Positions 25,661 through 33,315 of a stretch of 64,000 bases of DNA are shown here, piece after piece. Each line of letters opens with the position of its first letter. The stretch's first letter is position 1. The translations under genes and the position numbers were made by a program. The DNA comes from Sulfitobacter mediterraneus (GTDB taxonomy: Bacteria > Pseudomonadota > Alphaproteobacteria > Rhodobacterales > Rhodobacteraceae): NCBI RefSeq assembly GCF_003054325.1, contig NZ_QBKU01000010.1, positions 1-64,000 of the forward strand, read 5' to 3'. The notes beneath the pieces are model-generated. The model ran no database searches. It was not told the DNA's origin and saw only the letters and a program-made list of their open reading frames with translations.

Positions 25661-25889
25661 ATAGGAAGAAGCTCACATAGTTGATGACAAAGACGACCGG
25701 CAGACCGTTGGTTGCAACCTGTCTAAGAAACCGCCCAAGCGCGGGACCCCCTCCAAGCAATGCAGAACCAAAGCCCGGGGCAAGTAAAACATAAAGAAAG
25801 AGAACTGGAATCAGTGCTGCGAGGCTGAACAGCAGGACGTTTCTCACGAAACGAACACCTGGCATATCCGTGGAAAAGTATCGTTCCAT
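25551..25889 (-). pseudogene. truncated two-helix membrane protein fused to relic sequence
   Basis: The 112-residue frame starts with a plausible protein. It has a short cytoplasmic start, one strong membrane helix (VLLFSLAALIPVLFLYVLLA), a Gly-rich loop and a second helix (GLPVVFVINYVSFFLFAV). After about residue 82 it runs, in a different frame, through the DsbD-like relic and loses sense. I interpret it as the 5' end of a membrane-protein gene joined by deletion to the 3' end of the dsbD-like gene. Not recognised otherwise. Confidence 0.5.
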
Positions 25890-26065
25890 GTGGCTAGGCT
25901 GACATAGCGATCACAGCAAGTCGACCTGCATGCATCTGGCTTGCAGAGAAGGGTCAGTTATCACTCGTGACCGGCATGGTTCGTGTGGTTCACTGGAAAT
26001 GTCTGCATGGCGCGCTTCGAGTTGCTGCCGACGTTACACAAGCGCGTGTGAAACAGACTTTCTTC

Positions 26066-26105
26066 TTGAAATACAATTACATGTAGAATGTACTACTCAG
26101 TAGTA
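26066..26105 (+). promoter_or_regulatory. promoter with overlapping palindrome upstream of second L,D-transpeptidase
   Basis: TTGAAA (26066-26071), 17 bases, then TGTACT (26089-26094). The perfect palindrome TACTACTCAGTAGTA (26091-26105) overlaps the -10 and the predicted start of transcription, the layout of a repressor operator. It lies about 55 bp before the start codon at 26158. The rest of the gap 25890-26065 shows nothing notable. Confidence 0.5.
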
Positions 26106-26157
26106 TGGAGTGCTCCGAGGGTGCGACATCTGGCCAAGACAACTGAGACTGGAACCG

Positions 26158-26820
26158 ATGCTTACGAGACGACATTTCATCGCGACCGGCACGGCGCTTT
26201 TCTCAACGCCGATTGCACCTCCCGTGCTCGCGAGTACTTGGCCGACAGCGTCGCAAAAAGCGGCCTGGGATGCGCAGGTGACACCTGCGAATTTCGATCT
26301 CGAGACCTCGAACCCCTGGGGTCTGCAGCCGCGTTTCCTGCCGCGTCGGGTTGAAGCGCGAGTTGGTCTGACGCCCGGAGACATCCATGTCGATGCAGTG
26401 GCACGGTATCTCTATCATATTGAAGAGGGCGGGACAGCGATGCGCTATGGCGTGGCGATTGCCCGCGGTAATCTTTACGAGCCGGGGACCTACACGATCA
26501 GACGCAAGGTTGAGTGGCCGCATTGGACGCCAACCAAATCCATGATCGAACGCAATCCAGAATACGCCCAGTTCGAAGATGGACAGGAGCCGGGACCAAC
26601 GAACCCCCTTGGGTCCCGTGCTCTGTATCTATTTGTCGGACAGCGCGACACGTACCTGCGAATCCATGGATCGCCGCAGTCGAGGTCAATTGGCGGGCGG
26701 GCGAGCTCTGGATGTGTCCGAATGGTCATGGCGCATATTAACGAACTTTATCCCAGGGTCGCGATCGGATCGACCGCGTATCTTTACTCCGCTGAAGATA
26801 GTGTCACCGCACGCAGCTAG
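26158..26820 (+). CDS. second exported L,D-transpeptidase (YkuD domain)
   Basis: 220-residue L,D-transpeptidase with a Tat-like signal (MLTRRHFIATGTALFSTPIA). The YkuD domain covers about 80-210. The catalytic motif is IHGSPQSRSIG...ASSGCVRM with C186 as nucleophile and the canonical Arg at 188. It is similar in layout to the enzyme at 16647-17219 but not a recent duplicate. ATG 26158 is chosen; an in-frame upstream ATG at 26110 would precede the RR signal with an unlikely extension. It overlaps the convergent small lipoprotein gene by four bases. Confidence 0.88.
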   Translation: MLTRRHFIATGTALFSTPIAPPVLASTWPTASQKAAWDAQVTPANFDLETSNPWGLQPRFLPRRVEARVGLTPGDIHVDAVARYLYHIEEGGTAMRYGVAIARGNLYEPGTYTIRRKVEWPHWTPTKSMIERNPEYAQFEDGQEPGPTNPLGSRALYLFVGQRDTYLRIHGSPQSRSIGGRASSGCVRMVMAHINELYPRVAIGSTAYLYSAEDSVTARS

Positions 26821-27086
26821 GTTGCGGGCTTGACGCAGATTGGATTGCCGCCAGCCGTCCTGAGCGGCAAAGGCGTTGTTTCAACCGGACCCGCATGCAT
26901 GTACCAGTAACAGTTGTCCTCCGGCCGCAGATAGGCGGTCGCGAGGTCCTGGCTTGGTGCTGCCAATTCTACAATATTTACCGGCAGGGGCGGGCGTGAC
27001 GACGCCCCTCGTGAATTCGAGAAAGACTCAGAGCAAGCCCCCAGCGCGAAAACGGTTGTAAGTAGAATCGCGCTTCGTACGTTCAT
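26817..27086 (-). CDS. small lipoprotein of unknown function
   Basis: 89-residue predicted lipoprotein with a signal sequence and lipobox LGAC (Cys 18). The mature part is Pro- and Ser-rich, then contains DNCYWYMHAGPVETTPLPL and a Cys near the C-terminus. I do not recognise the family. Convergent with the second L,D-transpeptidase, their stop codons overlapping. Confidence 0.65.
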   Translation of the reverse strand: MNVRSAILLTTVFALGACSESFSNSRGASSRPPLPVNIVELAAPSQDLATAYLRPEDNCYWYMHAGPVETTPLPLRTAGGNPICVKPAT

Positions 27087-27606
27087 GAACTGATAGTCCT
27101 ACTGGTTGGCTTCATCTAACGGGTCTCTTTCCGTTCTTGCATCCAACGATACACGGCGCAATGCTCAGATAGAACCAGCGGCAGAGATATTCGGTAAATA
27201 TGGATGGAGCTAAATTTATCCGGTTTCAGATTGGAGCGTTTGCGCGGCTATGGAATCCGGCAGTCACAAGCCGACGCTCAGATAATTAGCATAAGGTAGG
27301 ATCTGTACTTCAGCGTGAGTTCACACACACACAACCCTTCGTTCAGCCAACCCTACAGTTGCGATGACCCTTGTACTGGGTCCCGCCATCGGTTGGAGAT
27401 TGCGGGTTTAAATGTCCGTATTGTCCAGATACGGAGCCTTGGTGCACGGCGCAGCATTGGTCACATTGGGCTCTTTTCGGTCGATCGCTGCGTGTGTCAC
27501 GAAGGTCTGGTGGGCTGAAGGAACCGGCCATTCGATCAATTGGTAGTATAGGTCGGTTGACGCGGTGTCGATGCCTGGAGCGGGAGGGACGGATGGAGGA
27601 CGATCA
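27087..27606. other. 520-bp gene-free region before the integrase
   Basis: No credible gene on either strand. It contains the second copy of a 15-base sequence (27478-27492, also at 3752-3766). A small inverted repeat CCGTAT-N7-ATACGG is at 27416-27434. It probably holds the integrase promoter and may include a recombination site, but no repeat was found that would define one. Confidence 0.5.
27478..27492. repeat. 15-bp sequence shared with 3752-3766
   Basis: CGGTCGATCGCTGCG, identical to the copy at 3752-3766. Both copies lie in gene-free DNA. Confidence 0.4.
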
Positions 27607-28239
27607 ATGTCCAATATTCAACTTCCCGCCATCAAACCGAAACCTGGGGCTTGGAACAAGGGGCGACTTATCGGCCAGAAACGCCCACTGCTCGCTAAAC
27701 AGGTCTGGGCCATCCGCGCCCGGCTGGAACTCGCGGGCAACCTCAGGGACCTGGCGCTCTTTAATCTTGCGATCGATAGCAAGCTGCGAGGTTGTGACCT
27801 CGTTCGTCTTAAAGTCACTGATCTCGTTGTCAGTGACCGAGTTCGGGAACGCGTGACCGTTGTCCAAAGCAAGACGCAAAGGCCGGTTCAATTCGAAGTG
27901 TCCGAGAACACCCGCGACTCCATCTGGAATTGGATGTGTCGCCCGGAGATGCTCGGATGTACGTTCTTGTTTCCCAGCCGCTTCCACGACAGGCCGCATG
28001 TATCGACCCGGCAATATGCACGTCTGGTCCGTGATTGGGTGGCCGCGATTGGTCTTGATCCGAGTGGTTATGGCACGCACTCGCTACGACGCACCAAGGC
28101 CGCACTGATCTACCGCAAAACCGGCAACCTGCGCGCAGTGCAGCTTTTACTCGGCCACAGCAAGGTGGACAGCACAGTTCGATACTTAGGTGTCGAGCTG
28201 GAAGACGCGCTGAGTATCGCTGAAAAGATCGACATATGA
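27607..28239 (+). CDS. small tyrosine recombinase/integrase
   Basis: 210-residue tyrosine recombinase that probably lacks the usual N-terminal core-binding domain. The catalytic residues are in place: an Arg in SKLRGCDLVRLKV, HSLRRTK (H-x-x-R), LLGHSKVDST (second His) and the nucleophile in VRYLGV. Small integrases of this type are common in alphaproteobacterial mobile regions. ATG 27607 is chosen; an in-frame ATG at 27565 adds 14 residues of no character. It is followed 194 bp later by the DUF3489-DUF2924-recombinase module. Confidence 0.82.
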   Translation: MSNIQLPAIKPKPGAWNKGRLIGQKRPLLAKQVWAIRARLELAGNLRDLALFNLAIDSKLRGCDLVRLKVTDLVVSDRVRERVTVVQSKTQRPVQFEVSENTRDSIWNWMCRPEMLGCTFLFPSRFHDRPHVSTRQYARLVRDWVAAIGLDPSGYGTHSLRRTKAALIYRKTGNLRAVQLLLGHSKVDSTVRYLGVELEDALSIAEKIDI

Positions 28240-28432
28240 GGATTAAGCGGGCGGCGGCAGCTGCCCGCCATTCCTAGTGTTTGACTGTCGTTTGGTTGTC
28301 GATCTTCCACTGGACTTCCGGGCAAGGGTGAGCGTCACTGACGTCGTTGAACGAATTGAGTCTCCCGCCCGGAACGCCGGGCTTTGGTCAGTACGGGGCG
28401 CAAGAAAGCCCTGCGACCAAGAGGAGACGATA

Positions 28433-28699
28433 ATGACCGAACAACATGCTGCGGCCCTTTCAACCGCCCCCGCGACGTCCAGGTCGGCAAAGCCAGCGGG
28501 CAAGAGTAAGACCGAGATGCTTCACAAGCTGCTAGCGCGCCGCGGTGGGGCAACGGTTGCTCAGATTCAAAGACAACTCGGCTGGCAACCCCACACTGTG
28601 CGCGCGGCGATCTCGCGGCTGAGATCGGCGGGAGCGCTGATCGAACTTGACCGGTCGGGAAGAGTGGCCCGCTACCGCATTACTTCCGGAGGGAGCTAA
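28433..28699 (+). CDS. DUF3489 protein (winged-helix-like)
   Basis: 88-residue protein with a Ser/Ala/Lys-rich start. The helix-turn-helix-like domain reads KTEMLHKLLARRGGATVAQIQRQLGWQPHTVRAAISRL when read in pieces along residues 25-65. This matches DUF3489, small proteins encoded beside DUF2924 and large serine recombinases. A strong GAGGAGA site precedes ATG 28433. The stop overlaps the next start by one base (TAATG), so the module is translationally coupled. Probably an accessory DNA-binding factor; function not established. Confidence 0.82.
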   Translation: MTEQHAAALSTAPATSRSAKPAGKSKTEMLHKLLARRGGATVAQIQRQLGWQPHTVRAAISRLRSAGALIELDRSGRVARYRITSGGS

Positions 28700-29154
28700 T
28701 GAGTTCCGCGGATACCAGCATCGAACTCCAGTGGTTGAAAGAAACTGACGCAGCTATGCTCCGACAGCTTTGGATTGAGGCAAGGGGCTCAGCACCGCCT
28801 CGGACCTTCACGGCACGCCTGATGCGACAGGCGTTGGCTTGGGATGCGCAGGCCACCCTCTCTGGGGGTGAAGCGGCCGGAACGCGTCGAGCATGGAGCC
28901 GGGTTATCCGGGCCCGGACCGACACGCGGTCCGCACAAGCCCAAAGTGGCGCTATGCCTGCCACTGTTGGCAATGGAACCCGCATCCTGAAGGCATGGGG
29001 CGGGGACACCCATGAAGTGGTGATCACAGCGGACGGTGGCGCGATCTGGAATGGTAAAGGCTATTCCTCGCTGTCGGCAGTGGCGCGGGCGATGACCGGG
29101 ACCAACCGCAACGGGCCCAGGTTCTTTGGTTTGCGCGAGGTCGCAAAGCCATGA
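28699..29154 (+). CDS. DUF2924 protein
   Basis: 151-residue DUF2924 protein. The family pattern is visible: an N-terminal helical region with LRQLWIEARGSAPPRTFTARLMRQALAW in successive pieces, then a C-terminal part with GTRILKAWGGDTHEVVITADG, WNGKGYSSLSAVARAMTGT and NGPRFFGL. The last part resembles domains in phage and recombinase-linked proteins. It starts on the stop of the DUF3489 gene, and its own stop overlaps the recombinase ATG (ATGA). Function unknown, but always with mobile recombinases in my experience of the family. Confidence 0.85.
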   Translation: MSSADTSIELQWLKETDAAMLRQLWIEARGSAPPRTFTARLMRQALAWDAQATLSGGEAAGTRRAWSRVIRARTDTRSAQAQSGAMPATVGNGTRILKAWGGDTHEVVITADGGAIWNGKGYSSLSAVARAMTGTNRNGPRFFGLREVAKP

Positions 29155-30839
29155 TCCGCCAGCGCTGCGCCATCTACACCCGCAAGTCGACCGAGGAGGG
29201 GCTGGAGCAGGACTTCAACTCGTTGGACGCGCAGCGTGAGGCCTGTGCGGCCTACATCCTCAGCCAAAAGCATGAGGGCTGGGCAGAGCTCTCTGATCGT
29301 TATGACGATGGGGGGTTCTCCGGCGGATCCATGGATCGACCGGGACTTACACAATTGCTCAAAGATGTGGAGGCAGGCCGTGTCGACGTCATCGTTGTCT
29401 ACAAGGTGGACCGCCTGACCCGGTCGCTGGTGGACTTTGCGAAGATGGTCGATCTCTTTGACGGGGCAGGGGTGTCGTTCGTGTCGGTCACCCAAGCCTT
29501 CAATACGACATCGTCTATGGGTCGTCTGACCCTAAACGTCCTATTGTCATTCGCCCAGTTCGAGCGCGAGGTGACGGCTGAGCGCATCCGGGACAAGGTT
29601 GCAGCTTCCAAACGTAAGGGGATGTGGATGGGGGGCGCGGTGCCAATTGGGTACGACGTCAACGACAAAGCCTTGATTGTTAACCCGGTTGAGGCCGAAG
29701 CGATCCGCACCATATTTGCCGAGTATCTGGCGGCCGGATCGGTACGCGAACTGTCCGACAGGCTCGAGGCGCTCAGCATCGTAAGCAAACGCCGGACAGA
29801 CCGGTACGGGCGCACGACGGGAGGAACGTCCTTCTCACGTGGGGCGCTCTACAACATCCTGCGCAACCCCATCTACATCGGCAAGACCCGTCACAAGGAT
29901 GAGCTCTATGATGGGTTACATGAGGCCATCATTGACGATGCTACCTGGCAGCAAGTGCAGGAACTGCTTGCAAACCACGGTGGCAAGAAGATCGCAACGT
30001 CCCGACGGTCGGCTCGGCGCCTGCTGGACGGGCTGCTCTTTGATTCCGTAGGCCGTCCAATGCGCACGACCTACACCATCAAGTCGACGCGCACGGGCGG
30101 AACAGAACAATCGCGGCGGTATTGGTATTACACATCCAAGCCAACTAGTTCAGACGACCATAGCCGTATCGAACGTTTTCCGGCCGGAGAAGTCGAGCGG
30201 CTGGTTCTCAGTGGGATCATAAACCACTTGGCGGACAAGACCTGGCTGACCCAGCAAATTGGATCGACGGTCGATCTTGATCCACGTTCGCTCCCGGAGA
30301 TCCTCGCGGCGGCGGATGCCTGGTGTGCCCAAGCCGAGGTAATAAATGACGACACAGAATCTCAGCATCTCAACGGGTTGATCGATCGCATTGATGTAAC
30401 AAATGGACGGTTTTTTGTTCAGATCAATCTGGGTGCGTTGCTGTCATCTGAGACAACCCAACATTTGATTCATGCCGCCTTGGAGTTCTCATTCAAGAAG
30501 CGTCAGAACGGTCGGGCGAAGCCGATCGTCATTGCGCCGCCGGATGCACCGCAGCCAGACCGAGACCTCATCAACCTTGTTGCTGATGCGAGAAAGTGGT
30601 GGGCCGAACTTCTTGACGGCAAGTCCAGCACCGTCCGCCAGATCGAAGATCGCGAAGGACTCCGAAGTGGTTCGGTCAGTCGCATCCTGCCCCTGGCCTG
30701 GCTGGCGCCGGATATCTCAACGGCTATTCTCGAAGGCCGTCAGCCACAACATCTCACAGCAAAGAAGTTGCGCAGCCTTCCGGAACTACCGCTGGACTGG
30801 CAAGAACAGCGGAAGATTCTGGGCTTTCCGCATCAATAG
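29151..30839 (+). CDS. large serine recombinase
   Basis: 562-residue large serine recombinase. The N-terminal resolvase domain (1-145) carries the nucleophile S13 in YTRKSTEEG, the motif DFNSLDAQREAC and the Arg pair in VYKVDRLTRSL. A recombinase domain (about 160-270, VPIGYDV through the NILRNPIYIGKTRHK segment) and a C-terminal DNA-binding region follow. Length is typical and no frameshift is seen. Such enzymes move or excise islands by site-specific recombination. It is the end of the three-gene module and lies 186 bp from the 3' end of tRNA-Tyr. Confidence 0.92.
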   Translation: MIRQRCAIYTRKSTEEGLEQDFNSLDAQREACAAYILSQKHEGWAELSDRYDDGGFSGGSMDRPGLTQLLKDVEAGRVDVIVVYKVDRLTRSLVDFAKMVDLFDGAGVSFVSVTQAFNTTSSMGRLTLNVLLSFAQFEREVTAERIRDKVAASKRKGMWMGGAVPIGYDVNDKALIVNPVEAEAIRTIFAEYLAAGSVRELSDRLEALSIVSKRRTDRYGRTTGGTSFSRGALYNILRNPIYIGKTRHKDELYDGLHEAIIDDATWQQVQELLANHGGKKIATSRRSARRLLDGLLFDSVGRPMRTTYTIKSTRTGGTEQSRRYWYYTSKPTSSDDHSRIERFPAGEVERLVLSGIINHLADKTWLTQQIGSTVDLDPRSLPEILAAADAWCAQAEVINDDTESQHLNGLIDRIDVTNGRFFVQINLGALLSSETTQHLIHAALEFSFKKRQNGRAKPIVIAPPDAPQPDRDLINLVADARKWWAELLDGKSSTVRQIEDREGLRSGSVSRILPLAWLAPDISTAILEGRQPQHLTAKKLRSLPELPLDWQEQRKILGFPHQ

Positions 30840-31025
30840 CGCATCCAAGCCTGCCTCAAGACCTCTCGCGCAAATGCGCCACTGAGACTTCTGCCTATAT
30901 CGCGCTGAAATGGCCCTGAACAGAGACGTAATGAGAGGTCACTGCTGCCACTACCCCTCGTAACTCACGGAAAATTAAACACTATCCAGAGAAGATGAGC
31001 CCGGTATGGTTTTGTGGAGACTGAG

Positions 31026-31109
31026 TGGTGGGCGACCCTGGAATCGAACCAGGCGTGCGTCTCCGCGAGGGAGTTACAGTCCCCTGCCACACCTTGCGGC
31101 CTGTCGCCC
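31026..31109 (-). tRNA. tRNA-Tyr (anticodon GTA)
   Basis: Minus-strand cloverleaf of 84 bases with encoded CCA. Acceptor GGGCGAC pairs with GTCGCCC; the anticodon arm has loop CTGTAAC. A long variable arm and T loop TTCGATT are present. The long variable arm and GTA anticodon identify tyrosine. Its 3' end faces the recombinase genes, the usual orientation for an island attached at a tRNA. Confidence 0.95.
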
Positions 31110-31220
31110 ACTTACCTTCTGTGCATTGCACCGAACGTGGAGGCGTGATTACAAGCGACCCTGACAGGCGTCAAGGCGAAAACCGACCTGAGGGCGCGAC
31201 AATTTTTTGAGGATGGCGAA

Positions 31221-31997
31221 ATGAAAAAACCAAAGTGGGTCGTGCAAAAAGAGCAGGACAAAAAAGCCGAGGCAAATGCGACGCTTTGGCTCTTTGGTTT
31301 GCATGCGGTGCGCGATGCGTTGGTGAACCCGGCGCGGGAGAAATTGACGCTGATGGTGACGCCAAATGCGCAGATCAAACTGGAAGAGGCGATTGCGGAG
31401 GCAGGCATCACGCCGCAGGTTGTCGATCCGCGCAAGTTCCATCCACCAATCGACCCCGGTTCTGTGCATCAGGGCGCTGTTCTTGAGGTCAAACCGCTTA
31501 ATTGGGGCCGGTTGGAGGACGTTTGCATCGGCGATTCTGCGCCCCGTGTGTTGCTTTTGGACCGGGTGACCGACCCACATAACGTTGGCGCGATCCTGCG
31601 CTCTGCCGAGGTGCTGGGCGCTTCTGCGGTGGTGGGCACACGGCACCATTCCGCGCCGGAAACTGGGGCATTGGCCAAAACCGCTTCTGGCGCGCTTGAG
31701 CGGCAGCCTTATTTGCGGGTGCGCAATCTGGCCGATGCGATCCGGGCGTTACAGAACATGGGCTATCTGGTGCTCGGTCTTGATGGCGAAGCCACCCAAA
31801 CCATCGAAGCGGCAGTGGAGGGCAAACGCGACCGCCCTGTGGCACTGGTGCTGGGGGCCGAGGGGCCGGGGCTGCGCGAAAAGACCCGTGAAACCGTGGA
31901 TGCTCTGGTACGGATTGACGCATCGGGGCAGTTTGGGTCGCTCAATGTCTCCAACGCCGCCGCAATCGCCCTATATGCCACCAAGGATCATTCCTAA
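31221..31997 (+). CDS. rlmB: 23S rRNA (guanosine-2'-O-)-methyltransferase RlmB-like
   Basis: 258-residue SpoU/TrmH-type methyltransferase. An N-terminal substrate-binding domain (about 25-95, LWLFGLHAVRDAL) precedes a knotted SPOUT domain. Its three motifs are visible: LLLDRVTDPHNVGAILRSAEVLG, ALVLGAEGPGLREKTRE and RIDASGQFGSLNVSNAAAIALY, read as successive pieces. These give the 2'-O-methylation fold acting on 23S rRNA G2251. It is divergent from tRNA-Tyr and followed 9 bp later by the small zinc-ribbon gene. Confidence 0.9.
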   Translation: MKKPKWVVQKEQDKKAEANATLWLFGLHAVRDALVNPAREKLTLMVTPNAQIKLEEAIAEAGITPQVVDPRKFHPPIDPGSVHQGAVLEVKPLNWGRLEDVCIGDSAPRVLLLDRVTDPHNVGAILRSAEVLGASAVVGTRHHSAPETGALAKTASGALERQPYLRVRNLADAIRALQNMGYLVLGLDGEATQTIEAAVEGKRDRPVALVLGAEGPGLREKTRETVDALVRIDASGQFGSLNVSNAAAIALYATKDHS

Positions 31998-32006
31998 GAG
32001 GGCACA

Positions 32007-32318
32007 ATGGGCGGACCAACCAAGATCGCGACCTGCTGTCACTGCGGCAGCAAGGCGGCACTGAAACTGGGCAAAGGACGGCAGGAGCTGTCCTGTGCCA
32101 GCTGCGGTGCGCCCCTGCGCCAGCTCAAGGCGCTGCCTGTGAAACCCGCGCCGCGCCCGGCGGCGATCAGCCACCAACCGGCGCTGCGTGATTTTGCCGG
32201 ACAAGCGCAGCCACAGCGCAAACGCCGGAAAAAGCCCAAAAAAAAGAAGATGTTCGGCGGAAAATTCAAAGATTTCGCCGAGGATCTGTTCGATTTTGTC
32301 GAAGACATCTTTGACTGA
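32007..32318 (+). CDS. small zinc-ribbon protein, hypothetical
   Basis: 103-residue basic protein. Two CxxC pairs (CCHCG near residue 10 and CASCG near 31) form a zinc ribbon. A Lys/Arg-rich run (QRKRRKKPKKKK) and an acidic, Phe-rich C-terminus (FAEDLFDFVEDIFD) follow. The pattern is seen in short conserved hypotheticals of roseobacters; no function is known to me. It is 9 bp downstream of rlmB and probably co-transcribed. Confidence 0.75.
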   Translation: MGGPTKIATCCHCGSKAALKLGKGRQELSCASCGAPLRQLKALPVKPAPRPAAISHQPALRDFAGQAQPQRKRRKKPKKKKMFGGKFKDFAEDLFDFVEDIFD

Positions 32319-32351
32319 AGCCGCGCGGATCGGCGGGATATTGCCCGTTTG

Positions 32352-32514
32352 TTAACAGAATGTTCATCCGCGCCCTGCTACCCCTTTGAAAGCAGCGCAA
32401 GAAACTTACCTTTTGTGTGCAGGCCGGTTTGGAACCACCGGCTGATGCTTTACTGTCCCTCGTTCCGTACCTTCGCGCCCCATTGCCCTTTGGCAATCGG
32501 GGCGCTTTTTTCTT
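32352..32514 (+). ncRNA. candidate small RNA with promoter, hairpin and terminator
   Basis: Between two genes lies a promoter-like TTAACA (32352-32357) and a weak -10 near 32376-32381. A hairpin has stem GCCGGT/ACCGGC and loop TTGGAACC (32423-32442). A strong intrinsic terminator follows (32475-32514). No open frame fills the space. A transcript of roughly 125 bases starting near 32388 would fit. The terminator alone could instead end the rlmB transcript. Confidence 0.4.
32475..32514 (+). terminator. strong intrinsic terminator
   Basis: GCGCCCC-ATTGCC pairs with GGCAAT-CGGGGCGC around a short CTTT loop, followed by a run of T with one C. It lies upstream of the CoA-binding protein gene and ends transcription coming from rlmB or from the candidate small RNA. 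Confidence 0.85.
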
Positions 32515-32539
32515 TTGATGCAAGGGGGTAGGGTGAGGC

Positions 32540-33007
32540 ATGACCTATTCCGATGCCTGGCTGAAAACCATCCTGACCCGCACCAAACGCATTGCTGTGG
32601 TTGGGGTTTCGATGAACCCCGTGCGCCCCAGCTATTATGTGGCGCGGTACCTTGGGCTGCGCGGGTATCAGGTGATCCCGGTCAACCCGCGCCATGCCGG
32701 TGAGGTGCTTTTTGGTCAGACTGTGGTTGGCAGCCTTGGCGAAATCGAAGGCGGCGTTGATATGGTGGATATTTTCCGCCGCTCCGAAGCTGTGCCTGAG
32801 ATTGTGGACGAGGCCCTTGAGGCATTCCCAAACCTACAAACCATCTGGATGCAGATCGGTGTCGAACACGCGGAAGCTGCGGCCAAAGCCGAAGCGAGCG
32901 GTGTCGATGTGGTGCAGAACCGTTGTCCCAAGATCGAATATCAACGCCTGTTCGGAGAGCTGCGGCAGGGCGGCTTTGCCACGGGCGTGATTTCCAGCAA
33001 GCTTTAG
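32540..33007 (+). CDS. CoA-binding domain protein (YccU-like)
   Basis: 155-residue single-domain protein with a Rossmann-type CoA-binding fold as in succinyl-CoA synthetase alpha. IAVVGVSMNPVRPSYYVARYL is the nucleotide loop region, read in pieces. VDIFRRSE and IWMQIGVEH are the typical strand ends, and a conserved Cys is in VQNRCPKIE. Known as YccU in E. coli, cytoplasmic, of no firm function. It converges with hisE (stops overlapping by four bases). Confidence 0.88.
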   Translation: MTYSDAWLKTILTRTKRIAVVGVSMNPVRPSYYVARYLGLRGYQVIPVNPRHAGEVLFGQTVVGSLGEIEGGVDMVDIFRRSEAVPEIVDEALEAFPNLQTIWMQIGVEHAEAAAKAEASGVDVVQNRCPKIEYQRLFGELRQGGFATGVISSKL

Positions 33008-33315
33008 GGCGCGCGCGAAGCTTTCTCAGCGATGCCAGACTGGCTTTGCCGTGTGGCAAGCGTATCCAGCACATCAGACAACGGCACATCCCGTGCGGCC
33101 AGCATCACCAGCAAATGATAAAGCACATCTGCCGCTTCACCCGTGAGGGCGTCGCGGTCGCCTTTGACGGCTTCGATGATGGCCTCCACGGCCTCTTCGC
33201 CGAACTTCTCGGCACATTTCTCCGGGCCTTTGGCTAAAAGCTGTGCGGTCCAGCTGCTGGAGGGGTCCGCGTCCTTGCGGGCGAGGATCGTGGCGTAAAG
33301 ATCATCCAGGGTCAT
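33004..33315 (-). CDS. hisE: phosphoribosyl-ATP pyrophosphatase
   Basis: 103-residue HisE, second step of histidine synthesis, hydrolysing phosphoribosyl-ATP to phosphoribosyl-AMP. MazG-like fold with [14 protein letters not shown] and the [11 protein letters not shown] helix supplying acidic metal ligands. The start overlaps the hisF stop by four bases (ATGA), so it is translationally coupled. It is a stand-alone enzyme, not fused to HisI. Confidence 0.93.
   Translation of the reverse strand: MTLDDLYATILARKDADPSSSWTAQLLAKGPEKCAEKFGEEAVEAIIEAVKGDRDALTGEAADVLYHLLVMLAARDVPLSDVLDTLATRQSQSGIAEKASRAP

Noticed and set aside
27416-27434. CCGTAT-N7-ATACGG as a recombination core site for the integrase
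   Set aside because: Short, single and without supporting repeats; could be chance.
31026-31050. Attachment-site duplication of the tRNA-Tyr 3' end
   Set aside because: No second copy of the tRNA 3' segment was seen to the left within the window, so island limits cannot be proven.
32351-32365. GTTAACAGAATGTTC as an alphaproteobacterial LexA box (GTTC-N7-GTTC)
   Set aside because: One half-site has a mismatch and no SOS-type gene follows.
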